Assembly (NCBI GenBank): GCA_949825045.1
Contig: OX463827.1
Span: forward strand, 1,138,501-1,202,500
DNA: 64,000 bases
Source of the DNA: Argyresthia goedartella
Lineage: Eukaryota; Arthropoda; Insecta; Lepidoptera; Argyresthiidae
Reading direction: 5' to 3'
Shown: piece by piece, positions 32,075 through 41,998 of the stretch
Layout of the letters: the number at the start of each line of letters is the position of its first letter
Position numbering within the stretch: position 1 is the stretch's first letter
Notes under the pieces: generated by a model
What the model was told of the DNA's origin: nothing
Database searches by the model: none
What the model saw: only the letters and a program-made list of their open reading frames with translations
Position numbers and translations under genes: made by a program

Positions 32075-32830
32075 CAGGGCGGAATTTTGTGACACCACCT
32101 GGAGGGCAAGTACTCTAAATAATGGAGATAGCAAATTTCCCTCAAAGGAAACATTCCTTTATTTTTGAAAAGAAACAAAACTGCATTCAAAGATTTTGAA
32201 AAATACGCTTGCCACAACCAGGAATCGAACCGGCTAAAATTCGAAAAAATATCACCTCTACTCTTATGGCGTCCATCGACAGGGTCAATAGTAAGGATCA
32301 CATCTCTCCAACAAACATAAATAAATAATAAAAGGAAAACCATGAATGACAGAATAAGTCACTTTTAGTCAAGGATCCATCGGATAGGTACCTTGTGTTG
32401 TTCACAATATCATCTTTACGCGTGTTTGTAATGCAGACTCTTTTGGATGAGACCTAATTTTTTTGCGTGTGGCATAAATAAAAAATTTAATTTGAAAATG
32501 GAACAGGGGAAATACGCGATAGTCTTTTGCTATTCACATTTGATTGTTGTCAAATTGTTTGTCAGCTGCAGCATTACTAATCATCAAAATTGGTTATCAA
32601 GAACAATTTGATTTAATTAATACAAGCTTTTTTTTTAAATCGCCAAGATGTCAATTTAGCTTTACGGTGGTACGGAGAGAGATATTGGGACCGACAAGTA
32701 CCAACTCGATTCGTCTTGAGGCGAATAGTACAAAATTTTAAAGAATTTGGTAGTTACAAAAGTCATCGTCCACAGCTGCTCGAGCGCGAAAATTCCTATT
32801 TTGATGTAAGTGTGGTGACATATTTTGATG
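32075..32830 (+). mobile_element. DD40D Tc1/mariner transposon, 5' half
   Basis: It starts CAGGGCGGAATTTTGTGACACC after TA (32073-32074). The first 250 bp are the reverse complement of the 3' terminus at 6131-6344 (and of 44028-44289 in copy 2), implying a long terminal inverted repeat. An N-terminal transposase remnant follows. The catalytic half is missing. Confidence 0.65.
32498..32830 (+). pseudogene. Transposase N-terminal (DUF4817-type HTH) remnant
   Basis: It opens with ATG at 32498 (MEQGKYAIVFCYSHL), loses frame, and then reads RWYGERYWDRQVPTRF and RRIVQNFKEFGSYK from about 32665. The pattern 'YGERYPDRQxPT...F..iv.nF.E.Gs' is that of the DUF4817 DNA-binding region that precedes the DDE domain in this transposase family. 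Stops and frameshifts are frequent and the fragment runs into a C-rich tract at 32830. Assignment rests on motif recall only. Confidence 0.5.
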
Positions 32831-32862
32831 CCCCCCCCCCCCTACTACTCCCCCCCCCCCGC
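32830..32862 (+). repeat. Two poly-C runs
   Basis: Two runs of ten or more C, separated by 'tactact' and followed by GCGCGG; an i-motif/G-quadruplex-prone and assembly-error-prone spot. Confidence 0.85.
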
Positions 32863-32960
32863 GCGGAAATGCCTAGTTGCTTTCTTCGAAAGGGTCATTT
32901 TTCTGCCTCGACACCTTTCTCCTCCACAAATGCTCCATAATGCTATCATCAAAATTTACA

Positions 32961-33245
32961 TGAAAAGTAGCCACAATAACCTACTCTAGCCAATCGTTTT
33001 TGTTTGCATACGCTCCGGTTTAGCTTCTTCAACGTTCTAACATAACCTATAACCCGATTGAAAAGTAGCCACAATAACCTACTCTAGCCAATCGTTTCTG
33101 TTTGCATACGCTTCGGTTTAGCTTCTTCAACGTTCTAACATAACCTATAACCCGATTGAAAAGTAGCCTCAATAACCTACTCTAGCCAATCGTTTTTGTT
33201 TGCATACGCTATGCTCCGCTCCACTCCGGTTTAGCTACTTCAACG
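32961..33245 (+). repeat. 98-bp tandem repeat, units 1 to 3
   Basis: Unit starts are at 32961, 33059 and 33157, each beginning tgaaaagtagcc. Unit 3 is interrupted after 'cttcaacg' by solo LTR 2, and its remainder plus a partial unit 4 resumes at 34206-34285. Confidence 0.92.
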
Positions 33246-33545
33246 TGTAACGTACTACCTCCTTGACCATATTGGCTACTGGCGGATTAGCCAGTTAAAA
33301 ACTAAAACTATAAAAATTCGGAAATTCGGGTCTGGAATCTCGTCTGGCAGCTGATTGTTTTTTTGAGGCAGACATTGTTTGAGCTCTGAAACGTGAGGTT
33401 GTATCTTCTGCATCAATAATTTTTAAGTCACGCCTTTAGTTGCGGCGATGGGCTAGTCCCTTTAGTACTGTAATGGAGCTGAATGTTTAGTTGCTGTAAA
33501 GTGCAGTAGTTGATTTGAAACTTCCCTACTATCCCCAATCCATGG

Positions 33546-33761
33546 GTAAGCATTGGTTCGTAGTTAGTCTTTCTTATTTTCGTGTATTTTATACTCTCTA
33601 TGTATTTCCCTTTTCTATACAGTGTCTATTGGACTGCGGCACTCTTAGATCCTAATTACCCTAGGGCCCTCGTCGGAAGTCTCCGTGTGGGGAGCCGTCG
33701 CCTGATAGCTGGGCGCTGTAGCGCTTTTGTATTCCTATCATTCACACTGGTCTCTTTCCAG
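33546..33761 (+). other. Intron-like 216-bp segment inside solo LTR 2
   Basis: The boundaries are catgg|GTAAGC and TCTCTTTCCAG|ggttcc. Exact removal gives catggggttccacg, which is the sequence of solo LTR 1 at the same place. A branch-point-like CCTAAT lies near 33650. Splicing is inferred from the boundary signals and the empty counterpart. Confidence 0.6.
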
Positions 33762-34004
33762 GGTTCCACGCTGAGGAGTAATATCCTCCTGGCGCTAACG
33801 GAGCTCTGAATCGGTTCCACGCTGAGGAGTAATATCCTCCTGGCGCTAACGGAGCTCTGAATCGGTTCCACGCTGAGGAGTAATATCCTCCTGGCGCTAA
33901 CGGAGCTCTGAATCGGTTCCACGCCGAGGAGTAATATCCTCCTGGCGCTAACGGCGCTCTGAATCGGTTCCACGCCGAGGAATAATATCCTCCTGGCGCT
34001 AACC
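33762..34004 (+). repeat. 51-bp tandem repeat in solo LTR 2 (4.8 units)
   Basis: Unit starts are at 33762, 33813, 33864, 33915 and 33966; each starts ggttccacgc and ends agctctgaatc, with the last one partial. Solo LTR 1 has one unit. The 17-residue repeated minus-strand ORF is a by-product of the 51-bp period. Confidence 0.93.
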
Positions 34005-34285
34005 GCATAATCACTTGTTGACGTCTGGAGAAGTGGACCAGTCGGATTGAGTTTACCAAGGAGCTGAAATCTACAAATTCCCGGCGAGTCCCTATCCAGC
34101 GTTTCAACTATATCACCAATATTCGACTCACGACCCTGTGATTAATAAATGTATCTTGAGCCTGCCAACAATCTCTTTTGGTCAGGTTAGAGTCCCACTG
34201 TTTCAAACGATCTAACATAACCCTATAACCCGATTGAAAAGTAGCCACAATAACCTAATCTAGCCAGTTGTTTTTGCTTGTAAAT

Positions 34286-34798
34286 ATCGAGAGAACAAGA
34301 AAATAGAACATTCGCGAAACTACTAGAAAAGCGACTACTACTTTGGCGCCCAACCAAAAACGCGGCAAAACGCCCCAACAAAATGCGTTCCGTTTTAAAC
34401 AAAAATTACAACTTTTTTATTATCAAATATGATATTTTACGAAAGAAATACTAAATTAACTTTGATTGACGTAATATAAATAAACAAACATAAATTGCAA
34501 GTTTAATGAACGTTTTTATTAAAATAGGTATTATAAAAAAAAGATTCCACATTTCCTCCTTTTTTAGAGAATTCTCATCTTTTCAAATATGCGTACAACG
34601 AAATGTAGGTAATGTATTTTGACCACAGACAAGATTTAAACATATTATTTGCGTTGCGATACATCATTTTACAAAGTATTTTCAGATTTTCAAAAAATCT
34701 TATCTCAAAAACTATTAAATTCCACACCCTGAAACTTTCAGGAAGATGATCAAATGACCCCAACATGATGCTAAAAAAGTTTGAAAGCCCCAGAGTAG
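34286..34798. other. Stretch with no gene before the Gypsy 5' LTR
   Basis: AT-rich. TGGCGCCCAAC at 34344-34354 matches the primer binding site of the neighbouring Gypsy element but stands alone without an LTR. The last four bases, GTAG (34795-34798), are the Gypsy target duplication. Confidence 0.55.
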
Positions 34799-35950
34799 TG
34801 TAGTGTTATGCTACTTAAATGTCATTTTCCAGGATGTTCAGCTGGATACTTGCTGAGCTGCATAGCCGTATATTTTGTTCACCTTTATTTTCATAGGACC
34901 CTGTAACGTTTTAAACCATAAGAACACATTAACAAATCATTTTCGCTTCATATTTTCACACTATCAGCATTTCTAAATCGATAGCGAAGGGGTTTACCTT
35001 TGGTGACCTTGTATTTGGCTTTCTCCGAAACTCTGCAATCTCGGGCTTCGTGCGCGCTGGTGCGCTACCCTTTTATTTTTCGCTGTTATGTAATTTTGGC
35101 TATGTGAACTTGTTCATTTTTCTATTACGAGCCTGAAACCAAAATCTGACATTTATTATGTTGTTGTTTATCTGGTTGTCATGGCAATGTCCATTCAAAC
35201 TCGTTAGCGGTCTGATATGTTTGCTTCAATACTTTTACAAAAATACTTTTTCCTCTTGGCCACTCACAAAAATTGCTTTTAATTTAAATAATTTTTAGAA
35301 CTCTCCAAAAAGGGTATAAGAGCTGAACATTTCTGAAATTCAAGAGTCTCACTTCAGTTCTCGAACAAGAAGAATCACCTAAAGGCCTTATCCCGGGGTC
35401 GCACTACCCCGGGATCCTGCGAGCCGCTACTGCAACGCCTTCTGACTTGGCGAGTCTCAACCCTGGTCAGCGCTTCGATGAGTCTTCACTTCACCTGCCC
35501 GTTCTCGGCTACACCTGCACCCTGATCAGCGCTTCGTTGAAGTCTCCACTTCACCTGCCCGTCCTCGGCTACACCTGCTCATCTAGTGACTTCAGGCCGG
35601 CACGTTAACAGGGCCCCTACTCCTGCTGCTCGTCGGGGTCTGATGATCGATAGGCCCCCGGCCACACTCTCCGACAGCAACTCCTACATCGCCCACCAGT
35701 GCCTTCACTGACCGGTCCACCAGACGCCTACTGCATCATCGGTCTCCTACTCTCCGTGTCCTCCGCTTCCTTTTTTTTTATTATCTAGACATCTGTATTT
35801 TATAAAACCTGTCCCACCTCATTCATCCTCATCTTCCTTTAATTTTTTTAAATTAATTCATTGTATATAATCCTAATAAACTATCATTTCTAAATTTTAT
35901 CCTGGTTGTTTTCTGTTAGGTTCTGGTTAGGTAAATATCTTTACACGACA
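34799..35950 (+). repeat. Gypsy 5' LTR (1152 bp)
   Basis: TG...CA ends. TATAAG is at 35315-35320 and AATAAA at 35875-35880. Its differences from the 3' LTR are scattered substitutions and small indels, so the insertion is not brand new. An LTR-LTR divergence count would date it. Confidence 0.95.
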
Positions 35951-35953
35951 TCT

Positions 35954-35965
35954 TGGCGCCCAACG
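35954..35965 (+). other. Primer binding site, tRNA-Lys type
   Basis: TGGCGCCCAACG begins 3 nt after the 5' LTR. The first eight bases are common to all tRNA-Lys primer sites, and the following AACG agrees with the Lys(CUU)-type rather than the Lys(UUU)-type primer. Confidence 0.7.
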
Positions 35966-36205
35966 TATAAGTTCTTCTCCACTCTTCACCTTTTCTGCGC
36001 CTTGTCTCTTTTCCTTTGATTTGCTTTCTCTTTCACTCTTAAATCTTTATCTATTCATCCTTTTCACATTTTCCAAATTCTAAAACAAGAATTCATCTAG
36101 TTTTTCAACTCATCTGGATTATATTTAGGCATACATTTAACTTACATTACTTCACTTCACTTCACTTCACTTCTATAACACTTGACTCTACACTTAACTA
36201 TAACA

Positions 36206-37597
36206 ATGGAAAGGGTTATTAAGTACGAATTCCTTAACAAGGCCGAGCTCGAATACGAAGTAAAGATTAGATATGAGGAACCAGCTAATACTGTTTTGCT
36301 TCTTAAAAAACAGGTTTTGCGTTTAGTTGCGAATTCTCACCCTGAAGATATTCTGACTTCTCCAGTTCCGATTGAGGATGACTTGTCTCAAATTGGTTCT
36401 ACTCTGACTTACCTGGATTGTAAAATTGAAAAATTTTTACAAGGTGAAACCAAATATTTACGATTAATAGAAAATTTTATTAATCATGTTTTTTACAGAT
36501 TGGAGCGAATAGATACGGACTTATATCCAGACTCTAAAGCTAGTTTTGATACTTTGTAGATGAAATTTGATGCTATTTCTAAACAATTCGAATCCTTGAC
36601 TCCACCTTCAACTGCAAATGACCCTCCATCACTGGACCTTCCTGCTGACCCGACTGTCATGGAACCCCCTCTTGTTTCTCAAACTTCTGTCCAGACCCAT
36701 ACCCCGTATCCTCCGCCACCACCTCAATCTTTCCCTCCAACTAACGTCTTCAAAGATCTGAAAAGACACACCTTCAATGGTAAAAGCTGTCCAAGATCCT
36801 TTCTTCAAAAACTTGAAGAATATAGCTTAGCTCGTGACTTGTCCAGGGACTTGTTAATTTCTCAGGCGTTCGAAATTTTCACCGACAATGCCCTTCATTG
36901 GTTCAGATTTAAATATAATCAGAATCCAAACTTAACTTGGAACGAACTTTCTTCTTTACTAATCAAAGACTTTGGTGGTTTTGATTATGATCATAAACTT
37001 CTAGAAGCGATTAGGAATCGTGCTCAAGGTCGTGATGAACCTATCGTCATCTATATTTCCATCATGTCTGGAATGTTCGCTCGCCTTTCAAAAAGACTTT
37101 CTGAAACAGAACAATTGGAGATTATTTTGAGAAATATTCGCCCATGTAATTCAGTCTTCGTAGCTCTAAAGGACATTGACTCTATCGATTCCCTTCTGGC
37201 CACCTGCCAAAACTACGAAAAGTTCCTAGACAGAGACAAACAATTTAAAGGACCAAATTTGCAACAAAGTCCTCATGTTTCTGAATTCAACTACAAGCAT
37301 TCCACTTCAAGTTCAGTTGACTCTCCAAACTCTTCTAATAACTCACGACCTTCTCCTCCCTTCATGAATAAATTCACTCCAACCTACAAATACCCTTTTA
37401 GACAAGTTAATAGTCTCTCTCAAACTGCAGCTCCCCAAGAAAGTTCTTTTTGCGTTCGCTTTCGTAAACTAGGTCATACTTTGAACAGTTGCACTCAACC
37501 ACGATTCGTGATTTGTTTCAAATGTGGTCTTAAGGGTTTTAAAACTGCAGAGTGCCCAACTTGTTCTCCCAAATCTAATACTAGTACAAAAAACTAA
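36206..37597 (+). pseudogene. gag: Gypsy gag, copy 2 (one in-frame stop)
   Basis: Capsid/nucleocapsid protein of the retrotransposon. The start ATG (36206, context taacaATGg) is the first after the primer site. The frame runs 117 codons to a TAG at 36557-36559, then continues in the same frame for 345 codons. The second part has a Pro-rich stretch (about 36700-36750), a retrotransposon-gag capsid region (LARDLSRDLLISQAFEIF, WNELSSLLIKDFG) and two degenerate zinc knuckles near the end. It stops at TAA 37595-37597, immediately after the slippery heptamer. Whether the TAG is a lesion or a regulated stop cannot be decided, because copy 1 does not cover it. Confidence 0.88.
37588..37594 (+). promoter_or_regulatory. 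-1 ribosomal frameshift site, copy 2
   Basis: ACA AAA AAC TAA in the gag frame: the heptamer A AAA AAC is followed directly by the gag stop. Pol continues in the -1 frame, as in copy 1. Confidence 0.75.
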
Positions 37598-40500
37598 CTG
37601 CTGACTTGAAGAGTAACTCAAACTTTGATAAGGACGAGTGGACTAATTGGATCAAAACAATTCAAAACTTCTTTGCTTGCTACAAAATCTCTTCTACACT
37701 CTACTCCAAAGAACAAGATCTTAATCGTCCATTTGTTAATGTCAAAATTTATGACTTAACTTTATCTGGTTTACTAGATTCCGGCAGCTCAGTAACTATT
37801 CTGGGTAATAATTCTCATTTGGAAATTCTTAAACTGGGCTGCAAACTTTTCAAGTCAGATCTTATTACTGTCTCTACTGCTAATAATCAACAAATTAATT
37901 CCTTGGGTTATTTTGACTTACCTGTCCATTTCAATAACGAAACTCACTTGATTAAAGCTTATGTTTTCCCTGAAATATTTCCTTCTCTAATACTAGGTTA
38001 TGACTTTCGGAGAAAATTTAATCTTCTACCTAGTGTTTTAGCTTCTCTTAACTTTACAGATCCTTAATGCTTTGCTATCGACACTAAAGATATTAAAGTT
38101 TTACCTTATGAGCATTTAACTCCTAATCAAAAGAACATCGCTAATGACATCATCCAACGCTTCAAGACAATCTCTTTTGAAGAAAAAGGTGTTCTGGGAA
38201 ACATACACTTAATCACCCACAAGATTGACACTGGTGATTTTCTTCCGATCAAACAAAGATGTTACAGACTGTCTCCTAAAAAACAAAAGGCTTTAATTAA
38301 TAAAGTTGACAAGATGCTGGGATGGAACGTCATTGAACAATGCGAAAGTCCTTGGTTATCCCCAGTCCTCATCACTCATCACTCCAAAGAAGAATGGGGA
38401 ATGGCGTTTCTGCGTAGATAGCAGGAAGCTTGACTCAGTTACACGTCGTGATGCTTATAGTCTGCCTCTAATAAGCGAAATTTTGGACAACCTGAGAAAT
38501 GCCAAACACTTATCAAGCATCGACATTGCGAAAGCATTTTGGGAGATTCCCTTGAATACTGCTGATAGAGATAAGACAGCATTTTATGTTCCTGGAAGAG
38601 GTATGTTCAGATTCAAAGTAATGCCTTTTGGTCTCACTAACTCACCTGCAACTCAACAAAGATTAATGGATACGCTATTTACTCCTGAATTTGAGAACAA
38701 GGTATTTTGCTATCTGAATGACATCATTATTATTAGCGAGACTTTTGATGAGCACATATCACTTCTCATGAAAGTTCTGGAAAAACTTTCATATGCTAAT
38801 CTGACTATTAACTTTGAAAAGAGTCAATTCTTCAGGAAATAACTGAAATACCTTGGTTTTCTAGTGGACGAGTATGGTCTACGTGCTGATCCAGAAAAAA
38901 TAAAAGCTATTCTAGAATATCCTGTACCTACTTGCAGAAAAGAAGTTCGAAGATTCATAGGCACCTGCAGCTGGTTTAGAAGATTCATTCCAAACTTCAG
39001 CACTATTGCCTCTCCACTCAACCAACTAACCTGTTCCGGGAAGAACGCTCCTAAATTTTTATGGAATTCCAGGGCTGCAGCTGCTTTCCAGAAACTTAAC
39101 CCCTCGCACCCCCAGCCACTTGGCGCCGACACAGCTCGTCCCCCAGGCACACTTAAGCCCGCGCGGCGCGCGACACTTGACTGACGTATCAAGTGATTAT
39201 GTTGAAATGGTAACTCTTAGAACTATGAGAGTGCTAAATATGAGTAGCTAATGAAACCCTCTCTTAGTCAATGCAAAACTAATGTCACAGTGACCTTCCT
39301 TTATTATTGTACCGACATGAGAATCACAGACATCTATGAAAATGGTCCTTCTCGACACAAATCTAGCAGACATGAGAAAAACATCAACAACATATACATG
39401 TTATTTGATACCTACGTAATCTAAATAACATTACCCTTTCAAAAAAATAAAAACATTAGTGTGTTCTTATATAAACTGTTCAATATTTCAGCGTTTGAAA
39501 TTTTCCAAAAATACGGAAATCGAAAAAGTGTTATTTTTTTCTATGAATGACCATAGACAATTGTATCGGATTATAGACTTTGTCTTATTGAGCGTCTGGA
39601 AAATCTTTAACAGTACCAACATGACAAAAATTGGCCAAAATATACCGGTTTAAAAAAGCGCGGGAGCGAGAGCGTCATATGACGCTTGGGGGACGGACGG
39701 TACTCGAGGCGAGCGTCATATGAGGCTTGGGGGATTGTAAGATTAAAGAAGCTTTGGTAACTGCTCCTGTCCTTGCTTGCCCTAACTTCGAACTACCCTT
39801 CTCTGTACATTGTGATGCATCAAATTATGGCATAGGAGCAATGCTTACTCAACATCAAGATGACAAAGAAGTCGTGATTGCTTACATGAGTAAAGCACTA
39901 AACAAAAATCAACAAAACTACTCAACTACTGAAAGAGAAACATTAGCTGTAATAACTGCGCTAGAACATTGGAGATGTTACCTAGACAATGGTAAGGAAT
40001 TTACAATATATACTGACCACGCTGCACTTAAATGGTTTCAGAACTTATCGAATCCATCTGGAAGACTTGCTCGCTGGACTCTAAGCTTATCATGTTTTAA
40101 TTTTGTCCTGAAACATAAAAAAGGAAAGGATAACGTTGTTCCTGATTTATTATCAAGACATAAGAATAAAGAACGTCCTGATACACGAGAAACTTCACCT
40201 CAAGGCGTACATCCTATTACGATTGAAGAACCACCTGATCGTGAACTTGAGCACTACAACAAGATTTGTCTCGGATGCTCCAACAACCCAGACGCATATC
40301 ACAACTACACTATCAGGGATAACAAACTTTACCGCTGCATCCATTCTCCCGATTGTCTAAACGACGACTTTATTTGGAAAGAAGTTCCACTGCCGCAAGA
40401 TAGACATGCACTTATTGAAGTTAGCCATGGTTCCCCTTCAGAACTCCACCTTGGTATCTTCAAAACATTCAAGAAAATATCTTTAAAATACTATTGGCCT

Positions 40501-41451
40501 GGTATGTTTAAGGACATTGCCAATTTAATCTCGACATGTGAAACCTGCTTAACCTACAAACACCCTAATCATTCTCCCTATGGTCTTATGGGTAAACCTA
40601 AACTTTGCTCCAGACCTTTTCAAACTATATCCTTGGATCTTATGGGTCCATTGCCTATGACCCGGAGAAGAAATCAGTATATTCTGGTAATTAACTGCAA
40701 TTTTACTAAATATCCTATGATTTTTCCCCTTAAACGGGCTACTTCAGCTAATATCATTAATGTCTTAGAAAATTCAGTGTTTCTTGTTCATGGCATTCCC
40801 CAAACTATAATAATGGACAACGCTGCTCAATTTCAGTCGCGAGAATTCCACTCATTCTTAAATTCTTATAACGTTCCTTGTATTTTTCACACAGCTTTAT
40901 ATTGTCCTCAGGTTAATCCTACAGAGAAATTTAATAGTACGATTATTACAGCTCTAGCATCCCTAGTAGGAGACGATCATAGATCCTGGGACAACCATCT
41001 TACTAAGATTCAGTTCGCACTGGCTTTACTCCCAACTTTTTAGTCTTTGGTAGGGAAACAATACCTTGTGGTTCCTTCTATACTCCAACTCAGAATCTCG
41101 AAGAATTTATATTTATGCCTCGTGATATTTACGCGTCTAATGCGTATCTCTATGCGTAATGCTGGTCTCCTCTCATCTATCTTTCACAGAGTTCAAACTA
41201 AACTTCAAATAGCTCACGCTAAAAATAGCGCTTGCTATGATCTTCGCCGGTCTTTTAAAGAATTTAATGTGGGAGATACTGTTTGGCGTAAAAACCATGT
41301 TTTAAGCAATGCTGGCGCATACTTTAATGATAAACTTGCCCCTAAATTCATTAAGTGTAAAATAATAACCAAACTTTCACCATTAGTATACATTCTAGAA
41401 GACCCTAACGGAGTTAGAGGCAAGTGGCACATTAAAGACATTAAATCTTAA
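37591..41451 (+). pseudogene. pol: Gypsy pol, copy 2 (multiply disrupted)
   Basis: Same domain order as copy 1 (protease LLDSGSSV; RT; RNase H; integrase; C-terminal domain ending IKDIKS). Shared lesions: the 7-bp ATCACTC duplication (38371-38384) and the missing T near 41040. Private lesions: Lys-to-TAA (38065-38067), a sense codon to TAA (38840-38842), YLDD changed to YLND (38711-38722, a catalytic Asp lost), the element inserted at 39100-39742, and 19 extra nt near 41140. RNase H and integrase after the insertion remain open from about 39746 to 41043. The element cannot encode its own RT. Confidence 0.93.
39100..39742 (+). mobile_element. piggyBac-like non-autonomous element (TTAA duplication)
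   Basis: Flanked by TTAA at 39096-39099 and 39743-39746; copy 1 has one TTAA at the same place (1859-1864 region), the empty site. The ends share CCCCCA(A)GCC in inverted orientation, offset by nine bases, so the terminal inverted repeat is imperfect. Near the right end 'gagcgtcatatgacgcttggggga' occurs twice with small changes (39668-39735). The interior has no transposase-like frame; a 64-codon ORF at 39459 has no recognisable content. Confidence 0.82.
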
Positions 41452-41988
41452 ATTTTCTTAACTTATATTAACTGTTAATTTGTATATATGTATAAATATC
41501 ACCATCATTTTCACCTTATTATTTTTATTTCTTCCTTTAATCCAGTGTTCTTCAAAACATTTTACTTTAGGACCTCGAATTTTCGTTAGTTAGTCTTCAC
41601 CTATTTTTTTTATCTTTATTTCAGACACATCTCGTTGGCGATGTGGCTGATCTCTGGCTTCGAGCTCTACCGCTCTGGCCGTTCTTAATCTTGTCTTAAG
41701 TCGTAGCGACTAAAGCTACCTTAGGATTAATTTGTTTCTCTTTACCTCCACTTATTTTTTTTCCACGATGACAACTCCTTAAGTAAGCCTGAATGTCCTT
41801 TTGAAAACACACTTTTAGAGTGATAGTCATTGAATGTGAACTCCACCCTTACCTGAATGAAGATGATGTATGTAAGAGATGGTATATCTGATTTTGCCTG
41901 GTGATGTCTGTTTCTGCAAAGCTGTGTTTTTATGGTTTATTTTTGTACATATCAAAATTTTTGCTGAGTCAAAAATTTTTCCAGGGTC

Positions 41989-41998
41989 GGGGGGAAAA
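41989..41998 (+). other. Polypurine tract, copy 2
   Basis: GGGGGGAAAA immediately before the 3' LTR. Confidence 0.85.

Larger units (their letters stand above)
33246..34205 (+). repeat. Solo LTR 2 (960 bp, TG...CA, 4-bp duplication AACG)
   Basis: Same family as 23641-24198: it begins TGTAACGTACTACCT, ends CCCACTGTTTCA and is flanked by AACG at 33242-33245 and 34206-34209. It is longer for two reasons: a 216-bp GT...AG segment (33546-33761) and an expansion of the 51-bp motif to nearly five units. It lacks an 18-bp duplication seen in LTR 1; these three differences account for the length difference of 402 bp. It sits within a 98-bp tandem array. ORFs through the 51-bp units are chance. Confidence 0.88.

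Noticed and set aside
32038..32343. 101-residue minus-strand protein
   Set aside because: It reads through the terminal repeat of the DD40D transposon; the same peptide appears at each copy of the repeat.
33656..34107. Repeat protein with 17-residue repeats on the minus strand
   Set aside because: The period is that of the 51-bp tandem repeat in a solo LTR; overlapping ORFs exist in two frames and LTR 1 has no such ORF.
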